Positions 31,347 to 38,437 of a stretch of DNA of 40,346 nt are shown here, piece after piece (the stretch's first letter is position 1; the number at the start of each line of letters is the position of its first letter). A program made the position numbers and the translations under genes. The notes beneath the pieces were generated by a model. The model worked only from the letters and a program-made list of their open reading frames with translations. It did no database searches and was not told the origin of the DNA. The DNA lies in NCBI GenBank assembly GCA_023434535.1, contig JAEYSR010000249.1, positions 1-40,346 on the forward strand, read 5' to 3'. This stretch comes from Actinomycetes bacterium. Its GTDB lineage: Bacteria; Actinomycetota; Acidimicrobiia; Acidimicrobiales; Microtrichaceae.

Positions 31347-32074
31347 TGGCCTGGTTCCGCATCGACGACACCTTCGCCATGCACGACAAGGTGATCGCAG
31401 CAGGCAACGCCGCGATCGGTCTGTGGGCGCGCGCAGGGGCCTGGTCCATGCAGCAGTTGACCGACGGATTCGTGCCCGATCACGTTCTTCGCGCGCTCGG
31501 AACGCCGAAAGAACGTCGAAGTTTGGTCGAAAACTTTCTCTGGGTCGAGGTCGAGGGTGGCGTCGAGTTTCTGAACTGGAAGGACCGTCAACCGACCGCC
31601 GAATCCATCAAAGCTGCACGTCAGGCGGCTGCGGAGCGACAGCGTCACGCTCGTGAACGCGCGAAGTCACAGCGTGAGTCACGGCGTGACAAGGGCGTGA
31701 GTCACGGTCCCCCCGACCCGACCCGACCCGACCCACTAACAACTACTGACGTAGTTGTTGGCGTCGCAAGCGCCGCGAACACCAAGCGGGCGACCCAGCG
31801 GCCAGCCGACTTCCACCCCACGCCCGGCCACATCGCACTAGCCGAACAGCTCGGCGTCGACCTCCGCGCCGAGTGGCAGCAGTTCTGCGACCACCACGAC
31901 GCCAAGGGGTCGACGTACAAGGACTGGAACGCGGCACTGAGGACCTGGATTCGCAACGCCCAGAAGTTCGGCACCCGCACCAACCGCCCCGCCCGCCAGC
32001 AGGCCGACGCCGACATGTTCGAGCGCATGGCAGCCCGAGCCGCCGAAGCAGAGACCCGAGGAGAGATCGCATGA
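31346..32074 (+). CDS. Replication initiator / replisome organiser
   Basis: A 242-residue protein from GTG 31346 (TAGTG overlap). Residues 1-80 (AWFRIDDTFAMHDKVIAAGN, GLWARAGAWSMQQLTDGFVP) form the winged-helix start of phage replisome organisers. Residues about 90-150 are a charged, low-complexity linker that contains clear DNA repeats (the likely origin). Residues about 155-215 (EWQQFCDHHDAKGSTYKDW, NAALRTWIRNAQKF) match the DnaD/DnaT-type end that contacts helicase or loader. The layout is that of lambda O. No helicase is encoded here, so it must use the host enzyme. Confidence 0.82.
   Translation: MAWFRIDDTFAMHDKVIAAGNAAIGLWARAGAWSMQQLTDGFVPDHVLRALGTPKERRSLVENFLWVEVEGGVEFLNWKDRQPTAESIKAARQAAAERQRHARERAKSQRESRRDKGVSHGPPDPTRPDPLTTTDVVVGVASAANTKRATQRPADFHPTPGHIALAEQLGVDLRAEWQQFCDHHDAKGSTYKDWNAALRTWIRNAQKFGTRTNRPARQQADADMFERMAARAAEAETRGEIA
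31642..31759. other. Candidate replication origin inside the initiator gene
   Basis: GTCAC begins at 31644, 31666, 31678 and 31701, spaced by 22, 12 and 23 bp, close to whole helical turns; two of them belong to the 13-bp repeat GCGTGAGTCACGG (31672-31684, 31695-31707), with GTGAC between at 31686. Four CCCGA-type tandem units follow (about 31711-31733), then the perfect 9-bp inverted repeat AACAACTAC/GTAGTTGTT (31738-31759), which is also the most AT-rich part nearby. Confidence 0.65.
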
Positions 32075-33054
32075 GTGAGCTGCAAGCCCCGTTCCCGTGG
32101 TTCGGCGGCAAGCGTCGCGTCGCCCCGCTCATCTGGGAGCGATTCGGCGACGTCGACAACTACGTCGAGCCCTTCTTTGGATCTGGCGCGGTTCTGCTTG
32201 GCCGCCCCGACGACCACGCCCGCAAGATCGAAACCGTCAATGACGCCGACGGATTCGTGGCGAACTTCTGGCGCGCGGTCACCGAGGACCCGCACGGCGT
32301 CGCCGAGTGGGCCGACTGGCCGGTCATTGAGGTCGACCTGAACGCCCGTCATGCCTGGCTAGTCGGCCAGCGCACCGACCTCCTAGCAAGGCTGGAGGGA
32401 GACCCCGGCTACTTCGACGCCAAGATCGCCGGCTGGTGGGTCGCGGGCGTCTGCGGGTGGATCGGCTCCGGCTACTGCTCTGGCGAGGGCCCGTGGATCG
32501 TCGCCGACGGCAAGCTCGTGGACCGCCGAACCCTCGACGTCAGCAACGCGGGCCAAGGGATCAACCGGCAGATGCCCCACGTCGGCAACGCGGGGCGGGG
32601 GATCGAAACCTGGTTCAGCGCCCTCGCCAACCGCCTCCGCCGCGTCCGCATCCTGTCTGGCGACTGGTCCCGCGCCGTCACCGACAGCCTGACCACCCGG
32701 CACGGCACGACGGGCCTGTTCTTCGACCCGCCCTACGGCGACGAGGTCGAGCAGACCCGCGTCTACGCCACCGACTCCGGGACCGTGTCTGACGACGTCC
32801 GCGCGTGGTGCATCGAGAACGGCAACGACAGGCGCCTTCGGATCGCGCTCTGCGGCTACGAGGGCGAGGGACACGACGCCCTACTCGACTACGGGTGGAC
32901 CGCCCACGCCTGGAAGACCAGCGGCGGTTACGGCGGAGGTCGCGGCGGGCAGGGCGACGCGAACCGACACAAGGAGCGGATCTACTTCTCGCCCGGCTGC
33001 ATTGCCGAGGACATGGGCCTGCTCGACCTACTCGGCGAGGACGGTGCCGCATGA
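32071..33054 (+). CDS. dam: DNA adenine methyltransferase (D12 class)
   Basis: A 327-residue protein from ATG 32071 in an ATGA overlap. It has the Dam order of motifs: PFPWFGGKRRVAPLI (motif X), YVEPFFGSGAVLL (SAM binding) and FFDPPYGDE (catalytic D219-P-P-Y222). The middle part is longer and Gly-rich (VSNAGQGINRQMPHVGNAG, a twice-repeated VSNAG/VGNAG motif). It would place a methyl group on N6 of adenine, probably to protect phage DNA from host restriction. The site recognised cannot be read from the sequence; no partner restriction enzyme is encoded. Confidence 0.92.
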   Translation: MSELQAPFPWFGGKRRVAPLIWERFGDVDNYVEPFFGSGAVLLGRPDDHARKIETVNDADGFVANFWRAVTEDPHGVAEWADWPVIEVDLNARHAWLVGQRTDLLARLEGDPGYFDAKIAGWWVAGVCGWIGSGYCSGEGPWIVADGKLVDRRTLDVSNAGQGINRQMPHVGNAGRGIETWFSALANRLRRVRILSGDWSRAVTDSLTTRHGTTGLFFDPPYGDEVEQTRVYATDSGTVSDDVRAWCIENGNDRRLRIALCGYEGEGHDALLDYGWTAHAWKTSGGYGGGRGGQGDANRHKERIYFSPGCIAEDMGLLDLLGEDGAA

Positions 33055-33203
33055 GCACCCCCGACATCCCCGAGTTCTGTGACGCCGCCGACTGCAGCGC
33101 GACCACCATCGCGGGCGGCCTGTCGATCGGCGTCTACGTCTGCACCCTCCCGCCCGGCCACTCCGGCCTCCACTGGGACGGCATCGAGGGGTGGGAGTGG
33201 TGA
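33051..33203 (+). CDS. 50-residue Cys/His protein
   Basis: ATG 33051 in an ATGA overlap. It contains CDAADC and VCTLPPGHSGLHW, a small Cys/His set found in a common family of short actinophage proteins. A metal-binding role is likely. It overlaps the next gene by GTGA. Confidence 0.55.
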   Translation: MSTPDIPEFCDAADCSATTIAGGLSIGVYVCTLPPGHSGLHWDGIEGWEW

Positions 33204-33607
33204 CCCCGTCCGACGCCGTAGCCATCGCCCGCTACATCCGCGCCCACTTCCCCCAGCAGCCCATCGACGAGTACACGTCCGAAGCACTGGCCGAACTCCT
33301 CGCGCCCTACCCCGCGACCGATGCCCGTGCCGCCGTGCTCGCCATCGCCGACCGAGGTGAGCACTGGTGCAGCCCGACCGACGTCCGCGCCGAGGTCCGA
33401 CGCATCCGGGCCAAGCGCATCGAACAGCACCCCCCGCTCGTGCCACCGCCGGGACTCAGTGACCGCGAAGAGCTGGCCTGGATCGCACGAGCACGCACAG
33501 CCATCGGAAACGGCGCGGTCATCGACTGCGACGCCAACTACCAACTCGTCAGCGGCTCCGTTCGTGAGCTTCTGGCGGCCACGGAGACCACCAAGGAGAT
33601 GCCATGA
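33200..33607 (+). CDS. Helical early protein, possibly replication-linked
   Basis: 135 residues from GTG 33200 in a GTGA overlap (GTG 33191 or 33197 are also possible). It is helical, with AIARYIRAHFPQQPIDEYTS and ARAAVLAIADRGEHWCSPTDVRAEVRRI split by a turn. The form is like short loader or replisome accessory proteins placed after initiators, but there is no direct match. Function unknown. Confidence 0.55.
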   Translation: MTPSDAVAIARYIRAHFPQQPIDEYTSEALAELLAPYPATDARAAVLAIADRGEHWCSPTDVRAEVRRIRAKRIEQHPPLVPPPGLSDREELAWIARARTAIGNGAVIDCDANYQLVSGSVRELLAATETTKEMP

Positions 33608-34584
33608 CCAACTCAGAGGCTCGGAAGCGGCTCCGAGAGGCCCAGAACGCCGCCCAGGAGCCCCGCACGGCCACGAACGAGGCCGAGGTGGGGGTCGGGG
33701 CCACCGAGGGGCTGACGGACGCTGAGCCACGCTGTGGCGATGTTCGCGAGGTCGAGGGTCGGATCGCCGTCTACGTCCCCACTCGCTGGGAGTGGCTCGA
33801 CGGCACCTGGACAGCGATCCCGCTGTCGATGGGCCCGACCCTTGGCAACGTCTACGACCTCGCCGCCCACACCGCTGCCCTGTCCCAGCGGCTCGCGGAG
33901 GTCGAGGCGGAGAGGGACCGCTTCCGTGATGCCGTGCGGGGTCACGAGGCGATGCGTTGGCCCGAGGAAGCGCACCGGCTCCAGCAGCAGCGCAATGCTG
34001 CCCTCGCCCGTGCCGAGGCCGTCGAGCGTCAGTCCGCCGCGCAGGCCGAGGTGATCGAGCGGCTCGCCGGTGCCGCTGTCGTCCGCCACAAGGGACCGAA
34101 TGACACCGACGCCGCGATGCTCATGCGCGCCGGGGAGAACCTGCTCAACGGCTACGAGATCGGCGGCTCGAACGTCAAGACCGCCGTCGCCGCCGTGCTG
34201 TTCCAGGTGTCCCACATCCTCGCCGACGCTCCCACCCCGCCCACCGAGGCCGTAGCGGCGACGATCCGGGAAGCCCTGGGCTCCACCGAGTCGCCGGACG
34301 TGCTGCGAGCGATGCTGCTCGACGCGGCCGACCGCCTCGGAGACCCCTGGCACAAGGGCAACGCGCACGCGTGGCCGAAGCACGCCGAGATGTTCCGGCG
34401 CCTGGCCGAACGAGTGGACACCCCGCCCACCGAGGCCGAGGACCGCGCGTTCGACCCCTCGCAGATGAATCACGGGACCTGCCCCAAGTGCCACGAGTGG
34501 AAGTTCATCGGCCACGGCCCGCTGTGCATCGACTGCTTCACCAACCCGCCCACCACCGACGCCAAGGAGGCGCACAATGCCTGA
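33604..34584 (+). CDS. Coiled-coil protein with C-terminal zinc ribbon
   Basis: 326 residues, ATG 33604 in an ATGA overlap. Residues 1-80 include a WEWLDGTWTAIPL module; residues about 90-160 are coiled coil (LSQRLAEVEAERDRFRDAV); the middle is helical; the end has CPKCHEWKF and LCIDCF, a treble-clef or ribbon type zinc site. PPTEA occurs three times. Similar mosaic proteins are common in actinophage early regions. No function is known. Confidence 0.55.
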   Translation: MTNSEARKRLREAQNAAQEPRTATNEAEVGVGATEGLTDAEPRCGDVREVEGRIAVYVPTRWEWLDGTWTAIPLSMGPTLGNVYDLAAHTAALSQRLAEVEAERDRFRDAVRGHEAMRWPEEAHRLQQQRNAALARAEAVERQSAAQAEVIERLAGAAVVRHKGPNDTDAAMLMRAGENLLNGYEIGGSNVKTAVAAVLFQVSHILADAPTPPTEAVAATIREALGSTESPDVLRAMLLDAADRLGDPWHKGNAHAWPKHAEMFRRLAERVDTPPTEAEDRAFDPSQMNHGTCPKCHEWKFIGHGPLCIDCFTNPPTTDAKEAHNA

Positions 34585-34807
34585 GTTCAAGCCCGGCGAC
34601 CGAGTGCTCGTCACCGATCCGGCCCTCGCGGCCATGCGCGACATCATGCGCAACGCGACCGGCCAGGAGCCGCCGCCCAACCACCACGGCACCGTCGATG
34701 CGATCTGGGGCGACGGGTCCGTGCTCATCAACTTCGACGACGGCATGGGCGCCCCGTACCCGCCGCACGAGGTCCGCCACCTCGCCGAGGAGGCTCCCGG
34801 TGCGTGA
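34577..34807 (+). CDS. Small SH3-like protein
   Basis: Seventy-six residues, ATG 34577, overlapping the previous gene by eight bases. FKPGDRVLVTDPA, HGTVDAIWGDGSVLINFDDG and YPPHEVRHL fit a small SH3-like barrel (as in KOW or hydrophobic-groove binders). It may bind nucleic acid or protein. Function unknown. Confidence 0.55.
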   Translation: MPEFKPGDRVLVTDPALAAMRDIMRNATGQEPPPNHHGTVDAIWGDGSVLINFDDGMGAPYPPHEVRHLAEEAPGA

Positions 34808-35213
34808 CCTCGACGACTTGGAGGCGGTGGCGAAGGCGGAGTGCCTGCACTTCTACGGCTGGTCCTCGCCCGCGGGCTCGGTTCACGCCGCCCACATCTG
34901 CATGTCGTGTCACACCCCCGACCCGGACTGGCTCAACGAACTGCACGCCCGAGTCCGCACCGCCGAGGCCGAGCGGGACGAAGCGATAAGGACTCGTAAC
35001 GATTGGGCGTCACGGATGGCGGAGTTCGTTGCCGCCACCGCCCGCGCCGAAGCCGCCGAGGCCAAGGTCGCGCGGGTCGAGGCACTGGCGGACTCGTGGG
35101 ATCGCGACGCGGCCACGGCATGCGATGGCGCCAACCACTCCGGCTGCCCCGACTGCTCCGGCGGTGAGTACGCAGCCGCCCTCCGCGCTGCGCTGAACGG
35201 AGACCCGTCGTGA
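34800..35213 (+). CDS. Early protein with Cys pairs and coiled coil
   Basis: 137 residues from GTG 34800, overlapping the previous stop by eight bases. CMSCHTPDP near the N terminus and CPDCSGG near the C terminus may jointly bind zinc; between them lies a charged coiled coil (HARVRTAEAERDEAIRTRN). It resembles its neighbour at 33604 in design. Function unknown. Confidence 0.5.
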   Translation: MRDLDDLEAVAKAECLHFYGWSSPAGSVHAAHICMSCHTPDPDWLNELHARVRTAEAERDEAIRTRNDWASRMAEFVAATARAEAAEAKVARVEALADSWDRDAATACDGANHSGCPDCSGGEYAAALRAALNGDPS

Positions 35214-35461
35214 GCGGCAACATGCACGACCTCAACGGCTGGACCCCGGTCGCCTGCGAGCAGTCGGACCTGATCCGCGACTCGCTGCGCCCGGTGTCAT
35301 CGCTCACCGATCTGACCGGCCAGTACGGCCCCCCGATCGTTTACACCGAATGGGCGACGGACGACGAGCGCCCCGTGCTGCGCGACTACCGCTGGCCGAA
35401 CTCCGAGTGGGAGTGCAAGCACTACGTCCCCACCCCGACCACCGAGGGAGACCTGTCGTGA
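35210..35461 (+). CDS. 83-residue protein of unknown function
   Basis: GTG 35210 in a GTGA overlap. Acidic, with aromatic-rich DYRWPNSEWECKHYVP at the end. No family is recognised. Both ends overlap neighbours by four bases. Confidence 0.48.
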   Translation: MSGNMHDLNGWTPVACEQSDLIRDSLRPVSSLTDLTGQYGPPIVYTEWATDDERPVLRDYRWPNSEWECKHYVPTPTTEGDLS

Positions 35462-35601
35462 GCGCGGCACAGTCGGGTGAGGAAGTGACGTGCCCCGGAG
35501 CCTGCGACCACTGCGCCCCCGACGCTTGGCACTACTGCCAGCGTCCCGTCGAGCACTACGGGCTCCACTCCTGTCAGCCGACCGACGAGGACACCCCGTG
35601 A
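35458..35601 (+). CDS. 47-residue Cys/His protein
   Basis: GTG 35458 in a GTGA overlap. CPGACDHCAPDAWHYC and EHYGLHSC give five Cys and three His, sufficient for one zinc site. It is akin to the protein at 33051 in its closing G-L-H pattern. Confidence 0.48.
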   Translation: MSAAQSGEEVTCPGACDHCAPDAWHYCQRPVEHYGLHSCQPTDEDTP

Positions 35602-35693
35602 TCCGCCGCGCACTCGCTCACATCTGGGCACACATCGCCGACGCCCTCGAACGCGCCGACGACGCACACGACATTGACCAGGAGGACGCATGA
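35598..35693 (+). CDS. 31-residue helical microprotein
   Basis: GTG 35598 in a GTGA overlap, TGA at 35691-35693 in an ATGA overlap. IRRALAHIWAHIADALERAD is an amphipathic helix with an acidic tail. Only the overlap chain supports it. Confidence 0.4.
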   Translation: MIRRALAHIWAHIADALERADDAHDIDQEDA

Positions 35694-36514
35694 ACTGCCT
35701 GCACTGTGGCGCCGAGACGAGCAACGGCCTCGCGTTGTGCGAGATGTCTCAGATGAAGGTCGCCGGCTGCCTCGAGTACGTCCCGATCTACTTCCGCAAC
35801 CTCGCGCGCTGGAAGCCCGCCCGAGCTGGAAGTCGACCCGTGCCTGGTTCGCGCGTGCTCTGGGACGGCGAGGACAGGGCCGGCAGCGACCGCATTGGCC
35901 GCGCGCTGGACGAGGTCGGAGCCAAGATCGCCGGATGGGCGGTGGCGCTGCACGATGACCGTGGCGTCGAGATCCCGGTAGCCGACGGCGAGGTGGACCA
36001 GGTCGCCTCGGTCTGCCGCCTGCTGTCGGAGCACCTGACGACGATCGCCACGCTCGAATGGTGCGGGGTGTTCGTGGACGAACTTGGCGACCATGAGGAA
36101 GTGCTGCGAAAGCTGACCGAGACTGCCGCGCCCGGTTGGTATGCGGGTGGCTGCAAGCACTGCGGCTCCGGCACCTACGTCGTGCCCGGCCTGACGTGGG
36201 TCAAGTGCCAGTGCTGCGGCGTCACGACCTACGCCCGCGACCACCTCGACACGATCCTCGACGAGGCACGGGACTGGGTGGCGCGACCCAAGGCGCTGGC
36301 GGAGGCTGTCGTGGCCCTGGTTGACGGCGAGCAGTCGGTGCCACGAATGGTCGAGCGCATCAAGAAGTGGGCCCAGCGCGACAAGATGCCCGCCTACCGA
36401 GCCGTCGACTCCGAGGGCGACCCCATCGGCCCGAAGCGCTACCGGCTCGGCGACGTGCTCGACCTGACCCTGAATGCAGACTCGCCGGCCGCTGCACGTG
36501 CAGAAGCGGTGTGA
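35690..36514 (+). CDS. Zinc-ribbon protein with C-terminal HTH-like part
   Basis: 274 residues, ATG 35690. An N-terminal CLHCGAET ribbon, a helical middle (SVCRLLSEHLTTIATLEW), a central ribbon (CKHCGSGTY ... CQCCGVTTY, about residues 154-182) and a C-terminal HTH-like region (MVERIKKWAQRDKMPAYRAV, YRLGDVLDLTL). This is a frequent actinophage early protein. The modular zinc/HTH build suggests nucleic acid binding. It is the last gene before a new promoter; its 3' end contains a 12-bp palindrome. Confidence 0.6.
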   Translation: MNCLHCGAETSNGLALCEMSQMKVAGCLEYVPIYFRNLARWKPARAGSRPVPGSRVLWDGEDRAGSDRIGRALDEVGAKIAGWAVALHDDRGVEIPVADGEVDQVASVCRLLSEHLTTIATLEWCGVFVDELGDHEEVLRKLTETAAPGWYAGGCKHCGSGTYVVPGLTWVKCQCCGVTTYARDHLDTILDEARDWVARPKALAEAVVALVDGEQSVPRMVERIKKWAQRDKMPAYRAVDSEGDPIGPKRYRLGDVLDLTLNADSPAAARAEAV

Positions 36515-36527
36515 GATGCGGTACCCT
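36492..36527 (+). promoter_or_regulatory. Palindromic operator and candidate promoter
   Basis: CTGCACGTGCAG (36492-36503) is a perfect 12-bp palindrome in the end of the previous gene. TACCCT (36522-36527) fits the -10 TANNNT pattern and would start a transcript in the gap. A clear -35 is missing, which could mean an activator binds the palindrome. The gap 36515-36592 codes for nothing visible. Confidence 0.45.
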
Positions 36528-36592
36528 GTCCCTAGGTCTGGTGGCGGAAGCGTCCCCGGACCTTTCCAATTCCCGGGCTTCGGGAGGTTGCC

Positions 36593-36796
36593 ATGAGCGC
36601 AATCCGCATCACTGACGGAGCCAGCGCAGAGGACTGCCGCGAAGCAATCGGCCACCTGTGTACGGCAGCCAAGCGACTCCCCCACATCGTCGGCACGCCC
36701 GAGTGTCCGACGCCCTGGGATCTGCGACACCGGGCCATCGACGAACTGCTCGACCTGATCGAGCTGGACGACCAGTTCCGCAACCCGGTCGCCTGA
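36593..36796 (+). CDS. 67-residue protein in a self-contained cassette
   Basis: ATG 36593 with ribosome site GGGAGG, part of which can pair with an upstream CCCG, so its access may be controlled. The protein is helical and acidic at the end (AEDCREAIGHLCTAAKRLP, RAIDELLDLIELDDQF). No family is recognised. It is the only protein gene between the promoter at 36522 and the terminator at 36979. Confidence 0.55.
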   Translation: MSAIRITDGASAEDCREAIGHLCTAAKRLPHIVGTPECPTPWDLRHRAIDELLDLIELDDQFRNPVA

Positions 36797-36800
36797 AACT

Positions 36801-36843
36801 TCCCGCCGTGCCAGCCCACCAAGGGGCACGAAAGAAGGCGGGA
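36801..36843 (+). ncRNA. Stable two-step RNA hairpin
   Basis: TCCCGCC (36801-36807) pairs with GGCGGGA (36837-36843); directly inside, GTGCC (808-812) pairs with GGCAC (825-829). A one-sided bulge GAAAGAA and an 12-base loop remain open. It starts four bases after the stop of the small gene. No T tract follows, so it is not a standard terminator; the purine bulge resembles a binding site. Confidence 0.5.
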
Positions 36844-36848
36844 TCTGC

Positions 36849-36931
36849 GGGGCCGATGGGCCAAGCCACGGACGGAATGCAGCCACTTGCGGACCTGATG
36901 TGTAATGCCGGTTCGACTCCGGCCGGCTCCA
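36849..36931 (+). ncRNA. tRNA-like element, non-canonical
   Basis: GGGGCCG (36849-36855) pairs with CGGCTCC (36924-36930; one G-T), followed by A as a discriminator. Between them a perfect T-arm (GCCGG-TTCGACT-CCGGC, 36907-36923) stands exactly where a tRNA has it. But no 5-bp stem with a 7-base anticodon loop, and no normal D-arm, can be drawn in 36856-36906. CCA is not encoded. It could be a decayed tRNA, a tRNA mimic or a structured leader; it is not called a tRNA. Confidence 0.35.
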
Positions 36932-36978
36932 CTCCTCGCTACCGAGGGAACAAACACGGCCCTAGGTCGTCACAGCGC

Positions 36979-37012
36979 AGACAGCCCCCAGCCGCTCGGC
37001 TCGGGGCTGTCT
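36979..37012 (+). terminator. Intrinsic terminator of the small cassette
   Basis: AGACAGCCCC (36979-36988) pairs perfectly with GGGGCTGTCT (37003-37012). After one C-C mismatch the stem goes on with AGCC/GGCT. The tail is GGCATTTC, with a weak T run. It closes the unit that starts near 36527. Confidence 0.7.
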
Positions 37013-37040
37013 GGCATTTCACCTGACGACGGGAGTACCT

Positions 37041-37283
37041 GTGGACATCCTCGCCGCGCTGGACAAGATCTCGACGCCCGACCGGCGCTGCAAGTTGCAG
37101 CGATTCCTCGACGGCATCCCGGCCGACACCCCGAACCTGACCGCGCTGCACAAGGCCATCGCGGACGCCGAGAGCATCAGCGCCCCGCAGTTGTCCGAAG
37201 TGCTCGCCGACCTCGGTTGCGAGGTCTCCTCCAGCCTCATCAATGACCACAGGCGCGAGCCGAAATCGTGTGCCTGCCGATGA
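37041..37283 (+). CDS. HTH-like early protein
   Basis: Eighty residues from GTG 37041 with a GGGAG site. It begins DILAALDKISTPDRRCKLQR and closes with LINDHRREPKSCACR; such short actinophage proteins resemble HTH regulators ending in a basic Cys pair. Overlaps the next gene by ATGA. Confidence 0.58.
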   Translation: MDILAALDKISTPDRRCKLQRFLDGIPADTPNLTALHKAIADAESISAPQLSEVLADLGCEVSSSLINDHRREPKSCACR

Positions 37284-38092
37284 ACATCGAGGCCGCGCTG
37301 GCGAAGATCGCGCCCGGAGTTCGCAACCGCATCCTGATCCTCGACGTCGAGCGACTGGACGGGATCACGCAGCAGCACTGGTGGGATCGCGGCGACCTCA
37401 AGAACCGCTACATCCACTACGAGACCGTCATCCGCCAGCCGCGCACGACCATCGTCTGCGCCAAGTGGTACGACTCCCCCGAAACCATCCGCCTCGCCGA
37501 ATGGAACAAGGGCGGACGGACGCGGTTCCTCAAGCGCGTCCACGCCCTCATGTCCGAGGCCGACATCATCGTGGGCCACAACATCGACCGCGCCGACGTG
37601 CCCTGGCTCAAGGGCGACCTGCACATCGAGGCCGGACTGCCGCCGCTGCCGCCGTTCAAGACCGTTGACACGCTCAAGGTCATGCGCCGCGAGTTCGGGT
37701 CCGGCGCACCCTTCAAGTCGCTCGACGCCTTCCTCAAGATCGTGGGCCACCCCGGCAAGACCGACACCTACGACCGGCAGGCAATGGAGCGTGCCGTTGC
37801 CGGTTCCGTCGAGGACCAGCAGCGACAGACCGACTACTGCGAAGGCGACGTCGCCGCGACCCAGTGGCTCTACGACTGGCTGCGACCGCACATCAAGAAC
37901 CACCCGGCCCTGTTCATTGACGGCCAGGACTCACTCTCGACATGCAATCGCTGCGGGCACGAGACCACCGCCACAGCCAAACGCTATGTCGCCAACGTGA
38001 TGACGTACTCGATGAAGCTCTGCCCGAACTGCCGTGGCTATGTGCGCCTGAGCATCGAGCCGGAGCGCATGAGCATCGTGCGGGGCGTCTGA
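37280..38092 (+). CDS. DEDDy-type 3'-5' exonuclease with zinc ribbon
   Basis: 270 residues from ATG 37280 (GTG 37268 is open but lies inside the previous gene). The exonuclease acids are D22 and E24 (ILDVERL), D103 (HNIDRADV) and D190 with Y186 (YCEGDV), the DEDDy pattern of DnaQ-like nucleases. Residues about 228-255 add CNRCGHE and LCPNCRGY, a zinc ribbon. No polymerase is fused or nearby. It may proofread or trim DNA or RNA ends for a host polymerase, or degrade host nucleic acid. Confidence 0.85.
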   Translation: MNIEAALAKIAPGVRNRILILDVERLDGITQQHWWDRGDLKNRYIHYETVIRQPRTTIVCAKWYDSPETIRLAEWNKGGRTRFLKRVHALMSEADIIVGHNIDRADVPWLKGDLHIEAGLPPLPPFKTVDTLKVMRREFGSGAPFKSLDAFLKIVGHPGKTDTYDRQAMERAVAGSVEDQQRQTDYCEGDVAATQWLYDWLRPHIKNHPALFIDGQDSLSTCNRCGHETTATAKRYVANVMTYSMKLCPNCRGYVRLSIEPERMSIVRGV

Positions 38093-38349
38093 TGACCACC
38101 CCCTCCGATGACCTCGCCGACCGCATCGCTGACTGCCTCGGCGACTGGCTCGCTGACTGTGGCGGCGGGATGCTGACGTCCTTCGCGTTCTGCATGGAGT
38201 ACGTCGACTCTGACGGCGACCGTGCATGGGGAGTCGCGCACAACGACGGACAGACCCCCGCGCACACCCTCGGCCTCCTGCGCTGGCACACGTTGAACGT
38301 CGAGCAGCAGTCGATTGAGGCCATGTACCCCGAGGCAGATGACGACTGA
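38092..38349 (+). CDS. 85-residue acidic protein
   Basis: ATG 38092 in a TGATG overlap. Rich in Asp and Cys at the start (DLADRIADCLGDWLADCGGG), with aromatic residues later. It could be a DNA mimic or an anti-host protein, but no family is seen. It overlaps the next gene by 11 bases. Confidence 0.5.
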   Translation: MTTPSDDLADRIADCLGDWLADCGGGMLTSFAFCMEYVDSDGDRAWGVAHNDGQTPAHTLGLLRWHTLNVEQQSIEAMYPEADDD

Positions 38350-38437
38350 CCCATACCGCTGCGGCTACTGCGATCGGGCGTTCGTAGTCCCAAGCCTGGC
38401 CCGCGACCACGAGGCCATGCACGAGGAGGACGAGTGA
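38339..38437 (+). CDS. 32-residue C2H2 zinc-finger microprotein
   Basis: ATG 38339 overlaps the upstream gene by 11 bases and its TGA overlaps the downstream GTG by four. The sequence YRCGYCDRAFVVPSLARDHE with a final H-E-E-D-E has C8-x2-C11-x12-H24-x3-H28, with Phe three residues after the second Cys, which is the spacing of classical C2H2 fingers. There is almost nothing else in the protein. It could bind DNA or a protein partner, possibly the GT-MT product coupled to it. Confidence 0.65.
   Translation: MTTDPYRCGYCDRAFVVPSLARDHEAMHEEDE

Noticed and set aside
31711..31733. CCCGA tandem as a simple-sequence error
   Set aside because: It is in frame (encoding PDPTRPDP), and it lies beside iterons and a palindrome, so it was kept as part of the candidate origin.
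36849..36931. Canonical tRNA gene
   Set aside because: Acceptor stem and T-arm fit, but every register of a 5-bp stem with 7-base loop tested between 36872 and 36906 failed, and no normal D-arm was found.
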